Program-made: the position numbers and the translations under genes | NCBI GenBank assembly: GCA_964472545.1 | Contig: CAYYNP010000255.1 | Span: 1-14,672, forward strand | Length of the DNA: 14,672 bases | Direction: 5' to 3' | Origin: CAYYNP01 sp964472545 | GTDB lineage: Bacteria; Planctomycetota; Planctomycetia; Pirellulales; Thermoguttaceae | The notes under the pieces: model-generated | The model's input: only the letters and a program-made list of their open reading frames with translations | What the model was told of the DNA's origin: nothing | Database searches by the model: none | Shown here: in pieces, positions 6,999-12,970 of the stretch | Layout of the letters: every line of letters starts with the position of its first letter | Position numbering within the stretch: position 1 is the first letter of the stretch

Positions 6999-7589
6999 CT
7001 ATGCACCGGAACTCTCGTGCGAGAGGATCTCCTTCAGCCTTGCCCGGGCGCGGCTGAGCCGAACTTCGACGGCCCCGCGCGAAATGCCCAACACTTCGGC
7101 GATTTGCTCGATCGGCGTCTGCTCGAAATAGCGCAACACAATCGGCTCTCGGTACTTTGCCGCCAATCGCCCCACGGCGCGGCGAACTCGCTCGTGACTC
7201 TCGTCGCCGTCTGCCGTTCGATGGGCTTCCGTCGACGCCCGGCGCTGCTCGGCAAACTGAAACCACTTCCGCCATCGCAACAGCCGCCGATGGCGAAACG
7301 AACGGCACTTGTTCACCGCGATGGTCGTCAACCACGTCGAAAAACGGCTCCGGCCGCGAAAGCGGTGCAGGTTGTCAAACACCGCCAAGAACACCTCTTG
7401 GACCACATCGTCCACGTCGTCCGGCCGATCCAGCAGCCGGTACACCAGCCCTGTGACACGCCGCTGATGGACCTCGACGATCTCCTCGAACGCCGCCGAG
7501 TCGCCGGCCAGGAAGCGTGCCACACGTTGGGCATCTTCCTCCGGGCCGTCGCGTGTCGGTGGCGGCGCTGTCGGAGCGATGTTTTCCAT
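6999..7589 (-). CDS. ECF RNA polymerase sigma factor
   Basis: The 196-residue product is a group 4 (ECF) sigma factor. Region 2 lies at about 25-103, with DDVDDVVQEVFLAVF (57-71, core-binding helix) and FRGRSRFSTWLTTIAVNKCR (77-96, -10 recognition). Region 4 spans about 135-190, with YREPIVLRYFEQTPIEQIAE (146-165) and the helix-turn-helix LGISRGAVEVRLSRARARLK (167-186). Both regions are full length and without gaps. I chose ATG 7589 because only about 25 residues precede the conserved fold; the open frame continues upstream through the inverted repeat, which is unlikely to be coding. The ribosome site is weak (GGGTGG close to the ATG). It is the first gene of a three-gene operon with a one-TM protein and a secreted coiled-coil protein, and is likely held inactive by the former. 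The ECF subgroup cannot be named from sequence alone. Confidence 0.93.
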   Translation of the reverse strand: MENIAPTAPPPTRDGPEEDAQRVARFLAGDSAAFEEIVEVHQRRVTGLVYRLLDRPDDVDDVVQEVFLAVFDNLHRFRGRSRFSTWLTTIAVNKCRSFRHRRLLRWRKWFQFAEQRRASTEAHRTADGDESHERVRRAVGRLAAKYREPIVLRYFEQTPIEQIAEVLGISRGAVEVRLSRARARLKEILSHESSGA

Positions 7590-7698
7590 GTCCACCCAGA
7601 TTAGACGCTTCGCGGCGGCAGGACTTACGGAATTCTGCACGGATTTCGGAGATTCCTTCATATTGTACGCCGCGGTCGCTAGAATCGCAGGCTGTGGC

Positions 7699-7794
7699 GG
7701 GTGGCTGGGGCAAAGCGCAGCGGTGCCCCAGGTTGCCGGCGCTCCCAGAAACTCGGATTTACTGGGGCACCGCCGCGCTTTGCCCCAGCCACCC
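7699..7794. repeat. Near-perfect inverted repeat, about 33-base arms
   Basis: The left arm, 7699-7731, begins GGGTGGCTGGGGCAAAGC. It is the reverse complement of the right arm, 7762-7794, with one mismatch (GCGCA against GCGCG on the same strand). The loop is 30 bases. It sits in the gap between the divergent sigma factor and Tat-enolase genes. It could be a MITE- or REP-like mobile palindrome, or a strong RNA hairpin in the 5' leader of the enolase gene. No T tract follows on either strand. Confidence 0.9.
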
Positions 7795-7818
7795 CGACAT
7801 AGACACTGGAGCCTCATC

Positions 7819-9054
7819 ATGCCATTAAATCGCCGTCGTTTTCTTGCCGCTGGGGCCGGCGCGGTCTCTCTTCTCGCGGCACGCCGCTCCTGGGGCGAAG
7901 AACTGGAGATGCCGAGACCCCAGGTAACCGCCGAGCGGCTCGACCGGGCCGCCGACGCGCCGGTGCTGAACTGCGACGGCATCACGGATCCGGTGATTAT
8001 CGACTCGATCAAACTGCTCCGCAAAGGCCGAGAGTACGTCGTTCACGTGCGATCGAAGGACGGGGCCGAGGGCATCTCGCTGACCAACAGCCGGGCGGAG
8101 TACTTGCAGCCCATACTCGAAAGGCTGGTGATCCCGTACTTCCTGGGCAAGGACGCCCGCGAGCTGCAATCGCACCTGTTCGGCGTCTACCGATATCGCA
8201 GCAACTATAAGCTGCAAGGCCTGGCGCTGTGGTGTCCGGTGGCGTGGGTCGAATTCTCGATCCTGGACATGCTCGGCCGGATCGCCAAACGGCCGTTGGG
8301 CGAACTGCTCGGCGGCGTGGTGCGCCGCCGTGTGCCCTTCTACATTGCCAGCGGACGCCGCGACAGCACACCCGAGGAAGAGGCCGACTACTTGCAGCGG
8401 TTGGTCGAGGAGACGGGTGCCAGGGCGGTCAAGTTTCGCGTAGGCGGGCGCATGAGCCGTAACGCCGACGCGATGCCCGGCCGTACGGAGAAGCTGATCC
8501 CGCTGGCCCGCAAGAGGCTCGGCGACCGGATCGCCCTGCACGCCGACTCGAACAGCTCGTACGATCCGCCCAAGGCGATAGAAATCGGCCGCATGCTCGA
8601 GGACGTCGGCGCGGTCTATTTCGAGGAGCCCTGTCCGTTCGACCATCTGCACGACACCAAGCGCGTGACCGACGTCCTGTCGATCCCCGTCGCCGGCGGT
8701 GAGCAAGAGTACAGCCGGCGCCGTTTCCGCTGGATGATCGAGCATCGCGGCGTGGATATCGTCCAGCCCGACTTGCAGTACTACGGCGGGCTGATCCGCA
8801 GCATCCAGGTGGCACGGATGGCCGCGCTGGCCGAGATGCCCACCACAGTGCACATCTCCGGCGGCTTCGGCTTCGTCTACATGTTGCATTTCGCCTCGTG
8901 TACGCCGGACATCGGCGCCTACCAGGAGTACAAGCGGGGCATCGAGACGTATCGCGATTGGTTCGATCCGCCGCTGAAAATCGTCGACGGCGAGCTGACT
9001 GTGCCGAGCGGTCCGGGCGTGGGAATCGCGAGCATCGGGGATTTGCTTGCCTGA
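7819..9054 (+). CDS. Tat-exported mandelate racemase/muconate lactonizing enzyme family protein
   Basis: The 411-residue product starts with a twin-arginine signal (NRRRFLAAGAGAVSLLAA, residues 4-21), so it is probably exported folded. The enolase-superfamily barrel follows. The metal ligands are D243 (HADSN), E269 (YFEEP) and E295 (AGGEQE), each 26 residues apart, as in mandelate racemase. The His/Asp dyad is D318 (IVQPD) and H345 (TVHISGG), again with the mandelate-racemase spacing (27). The usual KxK is K205-F-R207, so the second lysine is an arginine. It is probably an acid-sugar dehydratase or a racemase; the substrate cannot be read from sequence. GGAG at 7808-7811, 7 bases before ATG 7819, sets the start. 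The frame is open upstream, but only across the inverted repeat. It is a single-gene unit, divergent from the sigma operon. Periplasmic members with a Tat signal are frequent in planctomycetes. Confidence 0.88.
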   Translation: MPLNRRRFLAAGAGAVSLLAARRSWGEELEMPRPQVTAERLDRAADAPVLNCDGITDPVIIDSIKLLRKGREYVVHVRSKDGAEGISLTNSRAEYLQPILERLVIPYFLGKDARELQSHLFGVYRYRSNYKLQGLALWCPVAWVEFSILDMLGRIAKRPLGELLGGVVRRRVPFYIASGRRDSTPEEEADYLQRLVEETGARAVKFRVGGRMSRNADAMPGRTEKLIPLARKRLGDRIALHADSNSSYDPPKAIEIGRMLEDVGAVYFEEPCPFDHLHDTKRVTDVLSIPVAGGEQEYSRRRFRWMIEHRGVDIVQPDLQYYGGLIRSIQVARMAALAEMPTTVHISGGFGFVYMLHFASCTPDIGAYQEYKRGIETYRDWFDPPLKIVDGELTVPSGPGVGIASIGDLLA

Positions 9055-9101
9055 CGCTAGTTGAACCGAGCCCCTGAGCCCCATTCATGTGAAGACTGCC
9101 G

Positions 9102-9190
9102 TTGGAGCCCTCCTGTCGGGTGTGGTATATATGGGCCGATTGCCGGCAAGAGATCGGCATATGGGCCCCGCATCAAGGCGGTAATGGGCC
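9102..9190 (+). promoter_or_regulatory. Candidate promoter and three ATGGGCC repeats before the GT2 gene
   Basis: TTGGAG (9102-9107) and TATATA (9126-9131) are 18 bases apart and could be a sigma-70-like promoter. ATGGGCC occurs at 9131-9137, 9161-9167 and 9184-9190, and a perfect palindrome TTGCCGGCAA lies at 9140-9149. The repeats sit just downstream of the putative -10, where a repressor would act. This is pattern only. Confidence 0.3.
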
Positions 9191-9216
9191 CCACCGGAAT
9201 ACCGCGGAGTCGAACC

Positions 9217-10149
9217 ATGGACGGTTTGCAGACCCAGGTCGTCACTGCGTCGACGGCGCACGTCACCACCCAGTGGGAGCTTTCGGTTGTGCTGCCGGCG
9301 TTTGATGAAGAGGACGCCATCGAGCGGGTGTTGAGCGATATCGTCGAAGCGTTGGACGAAGAGACGATCCGCTACGAGATCGTGGTCGTCGACGACGCCT
9401 CGAAGGACCGGACCGCCGAGTTGGCCGAAGAGTTTGCCCGATCGTGTTGGCAGTGCCCCGTTCGGGTGATTCGCTGTCCCCAACAACGCGGGGCCGGCGC
9501 TGCCCGCAAAGTGGGGATCCGTCAGGCGCGAGGCGAGTACGTGGTGATGCTCGACGCCGACGGTTCGTACGACGCGCGGTCGATTCCCGATCTAATGACT
9601 CATTTTCCCACTTACGACCAGGTCAACGGGGCCCGTACCAGCGAGCAAGGCACGCTGCCCTGGCTGCGGCGGCCGGCCAAGTGGCTGATTCGCAAACTAG
9701 CCTGTTACCTGACCGGGCACAAGATCCCGGATCTAAATACGGGGTTGAAGGCCTTTCGCCGCGAGGAGATGTTGCGATGGCTGTGGGTGGTGCCCAACGG
9801 GTTTAGCTGCGTGACGACCATGACGCTGGCCTTTCTGACCAACGGCTACGCGGTGAAGTACGTGCCTACCGAATACCGCCCACGAATCGGCCGCAGCAAG
9901 TTCCATCCGATCAAAGACACCGCGGCGTATTTGGCCACCGTGTTGCGGATTGTGCTCTATTTCCGCCCGCTGAAGGTCTTCCTGCCGCTGGCCGGTTTGG
10001 TGATTGCGGCGGGCGTGCTGAAGAGCGTGCTGAGTTTCCTCTACACCGGCAGCATGCAGGAGTCGGACGTGGTGGTGATCGTGGCCGGCTTCATGACCTG
10101 TATGCTGGGGCTACTGGCCGAAGTGATCGTGGCGCATCACCGCCGGTAA
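9217..10149 (+). CDS. Family-2 glycosyltransferase, polyprenyl-phosphate type (DPM1-like) with two TM helices
   Basis: The 310-residue product has a complete GT2 catalytic domain. SVVLPAFDEE is at 23-32 and IVVVDDASKDRT at 55-66. RGAGAARKVGIRQARGE (91-107) is followed by the metal-binding DAD at D113-A-D115 (VVMLDADGSYD). The acceptor segment KIPDLNTGLKAFRRE is at 169-183. Two membrane helices lie at the C-terminus (about 253-275 and 283-305). This layout is that of enzymes moving a sugar from a nucleotide donor to polyprenyl phosphate on the cytoplasmic face of the inner membrane. The ATG at 9217 has GGAG 7 bases upstream. The next gene begins 15 bases after the stop, so the two are probably co-transcribed, suggesting a role in surface polysaccharide or protein glycosylation. 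The sugar cannot be told. Confidence 0.9.
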   Translation: MDGLQTQVVTASTAHVTTQWELSVVLPAFDEEDAIERVLSDIVEALDEETIRYEIVVVDDASKDRTAELAEEFARSCWQCPVRVIRCPQQRGAGAARKVGIRQARGEYVVMLDADGSYDARSIPDLMTHFPTYDQVNGARTSEQGTLPWLRRPAKWLIRKLACYLTGHKIPDLNTGLKAFRREEMLRWLWVVPNGFSCVTTMTLAFLTNGYAVKYVPTEYRPRIGRSKFHPIKDTAAYLATVLRIVLYFRPLKVFLPLAGLVIAAGVLKSVLSFLYTGSMQESDVVVIVAGFMTCMLGLLAEVIVAHHRR

Positions 10150-10164
10150 CCAAGGCATCGCCGT

Positions 10165-11904
10165 ATGTCCATGCGCTCCTCCGTCTCCGAAGCCCCCGGG
10201 CGACCCGAGCGGTCTCCAACGTTTCCTCGCCCGGCAACAACTCTCCGCCGCGATCCCGCCCAGCGCAACCTCTACCTCAACGCCGCGCTGGCCGAAATCC
10301 CCCGGCTCCTCGGCGCGATTGACCGGAACCCCTATCGCCCCACCTACGGATGCCTCGACCGGCAGTTCTGGCACTATCGTACGGCTGCCTTTCCGTCGGA
10401 GATGTATCAAGAAGGCGTCTTGCCGCTGGCGTTGGTCTACACACACGAACTGCCCGGCAACCGCTGGCACGGCAAGGCACGAGTGCGGGAATTGGCGATC
10501 GCGGCGCTCCGCTTCGTTGCCGCCGGCCGCAGCGACGGCTCTTGCGACGACTACTACCCCTACGAACGGGCGCTTGGGGCCGCCGTCTTTTCGTTGCAAG
10601 CTGCCACGCGGGCGTATCAACTCCTCGAACTCGATGATCCGCAGCTACGGGCATGGTTCGAGCGCCGCGCGCAGTGGCTGATTCGCAACGACGAATCCGG
10701 ACGGCTGGCCAACCATCAGGCGCTGGCGGCGCTGGGGCTGTTGCGGGTGGCGGAGATCACCGGCAAGCAGACCTATCGCGACGCGGCCGAACAACGCATT
10801 GCCCGGCTGCTTCGCTGGCAAAGCGATGAAGGCTGGTTTAACGAATACGGCGGAGCCGACCCGGGCTATCAGACGGTGACGATCGACTGCCTGGCCAAGA
10901 TCCGGCAGATGACCGGCGACGGGCAATTGGACGTGCCGATCCGTCGGGCGGTAGCTTTTTCACGTCTGTTCCTGCATCCCGACGACAGCTACGCCGGCGA
11001 ATACGGCAGCCGCGGAACCTACCACTTCTATCCACACGGCATGGAATTGCTCGCGGCAGAAAATCCCGACGCAGCCGACTTGGCCGATGGCTTCCTGCGA
11101 GCAATGGCCACCGGCAAACAGGCCCACTTCGACGACGACCGGCTATTTGCCCATCGCCCGGGCAATCTGATCGAAGCCTATCTCGATTGGTCGGCGGTCC
11201 GAGCAGCACAACGTGAAGCGCCGTTGAGATCGTCAGTGAATCACTTGACTGAAGCCGGATTATTGGTGCACCGAGCGGCCGGCGGACACACCGTGGTCTC
11301 TTCGGCTCGCGGGGGAGTCTTCAAGCATTTTGCTCCCGGGGACGTAGCGGTCACCGACGCCGGGTTGATCGTCGAGACCGCCGACGGCCGCGTGGCCGTT
11401 TCTCAACTGCACCACCACGGCCGCGAGACGGAAGGCACCGTGGAAGACGTCGACGAGCGAGAACCTGCCGAACACGCGTGTTTCTCCGTCGCCGGCTCGA
11501 TGCACTGGAGCCGCTTCGAGACGGCCACGCCGGTGAAACAGGCCGTGTTTCACCTCGGCATGTCGGTGGTGGGGCGATGGTGCCGTACGTTGGTGCGGCG
11601 GCTGTTGCAGGGCCGGCTGATTGTCGGCCGCCGCCGTTGTCCGATCCGGCTGACACGGTCGTTCGAGTGGCCGCCTCTGGGCACGACCGACAACGGCCCG
11701 ACGCTCCGCGTTACCGATGTGATCGAGTTGACGCATCCGGGCGTTCGCGTCCGCCGGATGAGCTTCGGCTCCGACCACCAGGCGGCGTACGTGGCAGCGA
11801 CGAACGTCTATCAGGACTCGGTGCTTGACGGCTGGACGGATCTCGAGCAACACGTCGCACGGCTCAACGCCCAGCGACGCGTGTGCATCGTGCGAGAGTT
11901 CTGA
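10165..11904 (+). CDS. Heparinase II/III-like (alpha/alpha toroid plus beta-domain) protein
   Basis: I recognise the architecture of this 579-residue product but no exact family. Residues 35-345 are helical repeats of the alpha/alpha toroid type: NHQALAALGLLRVAEITG (183-200), then EGWFNEYGGADPGYQTVTID (222-241) and GEYGSRGTYHFYPHG (278-292). The Asn-His and Tyr-rich segments recall the Asn/Tyr/His clusters of heparinase II/III and alginate lyases. Residues 355-579 look beta-rich, beginning LTEAGLLVHRAAGGHTVVSS (361-380), like the C-terminal beta-sandwich of those lyases. There is no signal peptide or membrane segment, so it is probably cytoplasmic, unlike secreted lyases. AAGG lies 9 bases before ATG 10165; a second in-frame ATG at 10171 is less well spaced. 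It follows the GT2 gene by 15 bases. It may be a polysaccharide-processing or epimerase-like enzyme of that pathway; no catalytic role is proven. Confidence 0.75.
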   Translation: MSMRSSVSEAPGRPERSPTFPRPATTLRRDPAQRNLYLNAALAEIPRLLGAIDRNPYRPTYGCLDRQFWHYRTAAFPSEMYQEGVLPLALVYTHELPGNRWHGKARVRELAIAALRFVAAGRSDGSCDDYYPYERALGAAVFSLQAATRAYQLLELDDPQLRAWFERRAQWLIRNDESGRLANHQALAALGLLRVAEITGKQTYRDAAEQRIARLLRWQSDEGWFNEYGGADPGYQTVTIDCLAKIRQMTGDGQLDVPIRRAVAFSRLFLHPDDSYAGEYGSRGTYHFYPHGMELLAAENPDAADLADGFLRAMATGKQAHFDDDRLFAHRPGNLIEAYLDWSAVRAAQREAPLRSSVNHLTEAGLLVHRAAGGHTVVSSARGGVFKHFAPGDVAVTDAGLIVETADGRVAVSQLHHHGRETEGTVEDVDEREPAEHACFSVAGSMHWSRFETATPVKQAVFHLGMSVVGRWCRTLVRRLLQGRLIVGRRRCPIRLTRSFEWPPLGTTDNGPTLRVTDVIELTHPGVRVRRMSFGSDHQAAYVAATNVYQDSVLDGWTDLEQHVARLNAQRRVCIVREF

Positions 11905-11926
11905 CGCACCGGGTCGCATTCTAGGC

Positions 11927-11951
11927 CGGTTGGCGTGGCAAGCAACCGTTT
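11927..11951 (+). terminator. Weak hairpin after the heparinase-like gene
   Basis: CGGTTG (11927-11932) pairs with CAACCG (11943-11948) across a 10-base loop, followed by only three T. It lies 22 bases after the stop codon. The stem is short and the T run poor, so its strength as a terminator is doubtful. Confidence 0.3.
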
Positions 11952-12172
11952 CGCAGCCGCCTATCGGCGATGATTTCTGGCGGAGGGAGGACCTCACGGA
12001 CGTTGGCCCAAAGGGGACTATTGTGAGGGTGGGACTAGGAAAACGTTTGCGAATAGATAAACTGAGGTAAATACATGACGGGTGCCGATAAGCCAGACTG
12101 GTCTGATAACGTAAGGTATTGCGTCTAGATAATGCACAACCACCCAGGGATAGTCGCCCGACTCAACGCAAT

Positions 12173-12195
12173 CGGGAAGGGCCTTTCCGGTTTTT
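12173..12195 (+). terminator. Possible intrinsic terminator with T5 tract
   Basis: CGGGAA (12173-12178) pairs with TTTCCG (12184-12189), one pair being G-T, around a 5-base loop. TTTTT follows at 12191-12195. It lies about 270 bases after the previous stop and 44 bases before the next start, so it could end a long leader, readthrough or small transcript arising in this gap. Confidence 0.35.
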
Positions 12196-12238
12196 CTGTC
12201 TTGCCTAAGTTCTCCATAGTGTTTCGCGTGGGCTTCCG

Positions 12239-12871
12239 ATGAATCCTCCAACACCACACTACCTGTTGTTTGCCGAGGCGACCGACGCGGACGGCGATGG
12301 CGGTCGGTGGCGCTTCCTGCTCCGTGCGTCAGACGGTTCTGACCACGTGGAAGCGACCGACGTCGAGCCCGATGTCCGTGGAGAGCGGTTGGCCTTGCTG
12401 ACGGTGGTTCGGGCGCTCGAGGCGCTGGATCAGCCGTCGAAGGTCACGCTGGTCGGATGCAGTTCGACGGTCCGCCAAGGGCTGGAATACGGACTGCCGC
12501 AATGGCGGAACAACGGTTGGCGGTGGGAGTATTTTGGTCAGATGGTACCGGTTCGTAACGGTGACCTCTGGCAGCGGATGGACCGCGCGCTGGAGTTTCA
12601 TCGAGTGGAATGCCGTCAGCGGCGTTTCGACCCGGCGGAGCAGCGCGCGGCGTATCCGGGCGCCGGCGCCGAAAACCGGGAGCTGGCCACGGCCGCTGCG
12701 GCGGAGCCTGCCCATTTGGGGGGGCGTCTCGCGGCAGCGCGCCGGGTGGGGTATTGGATACGTGCGCGTTGGACCGACCTGCGCCGACGGACGGCGGCTA
12801 TCGCGTTGCGATGGCGGCGCGCGGCGGCGGAGCCCCAGGCGTTGCCGGAGAATACGGCAACGTGTGGGTGA
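12239..12871 (+). CDS. RNase HI-fold protein with replaced catalytic residues
   Basis: The 210-residue product aligns by eye over residues 8-125 with RNase HI. HYLLFAEATDADGDGGRWRF (7-26) matches the first strand and glycine loop. LALLTVVRALEAL (51-63) matches helix A. VTLVGCSSTVRQGLEYGLPQ (69-88) matches the STDSQYVRQG strand. PVRNGDLWQRMDRALEFHRV (104-123) matches [20 protein letters not shown] in E. coli. Against E. coli, D10 falls on E13, E48 on A52 and D70 on C74, and the H124/D134 region has no counterpart. Four acidic metal ligands therefore appear changed, and nuclease activity is doubtful. Residues 125-210 are Arg/Ala-rich and basic, perhaps nucleic-acid binding. The start at 12239 has only a weak ribosome site. 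glgB follows 99 bases later. Similarity is strongest around the DLWQR helix. Confidence 0.78.
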   Translation: MNPPTPHYLLFAEATDADGDGGRWRFLLRASDGSDHVEATDVEPDVRGERLALLTVVRALEALDQPSKVTLVGCSSTVRQGLEYGLPQWRNNGWRWEYFGQMVPVRNGDLWQRMDRALEFHRVECRQRRFDPAEQRAAYPGAGAENRELATAAAAEPAHLGGRLAAARRVGYWIRARWTDLRRRTAAIALRWRRAAAEPQALPENTATCG

Positions 12872-12970
12872 AACGTGCGGGTGATTTGTTGGGCGTACCT
12901 GCGAGCGAGACCGCCGGGCGCCAAGTCGATTTGTAGATATCTATAGGAAAGCCCCTGCAAGGAGGTGCGT

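Larger units (their letters stand above)
11905..12238. other. 334-base intergenic region of lower GC
   Basis: I see no confident gene here. It is more AT-rich than its neighbours, especially 12030-12140. It contains the two weak hairpins listed separately. A minus-strand frame of 79 codons, from a GTG at 12257 to 12018, crosses it, but it overlaps the next gene's start, has no clear ribosome site and matches no family I know. It may be a transcription start region, a relic of a decayed gene, or the site of a small RNA. Confidence 0.5.

Noticed and set aside
6237..7604. Plus-strand 455-codon frame across the sigma operon
   Set aside because: Arg/Pro-rich, and crosses the well-supported sigma factor and one-TM genes on the other strand.
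7617..7673. Possible ECF-type autoregulatory promoter (GGAAT ... CGTA on the minus strand)
   Set aside because: GGAAT and CGTA are 22 bases apart, too far for the usual 16-17 base ECF spacer, so I do not list it.
7825..9084. Minus-strand 419-codon frame opposite the Tat-enolase gene
   Set aside because: The plus strand carries a Tat signal and exactly spaced metal ligands. The mirror frame has no family features.
11260..11997. Minus-strand 245-codon frame at the end of the heparinase-like gene
   Set aside because: His/Arg/Asp-rich shadow of the plus-strand beta-rich domain.
12018..12257. Minus-strand 79-codon frame across the gap before the RNase H-like gene
   Set aside because: GTG start inside the next gene, no clear ribosome site and no family match. 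Its composition is less shadow-like than the others, so a relic is not excluded.
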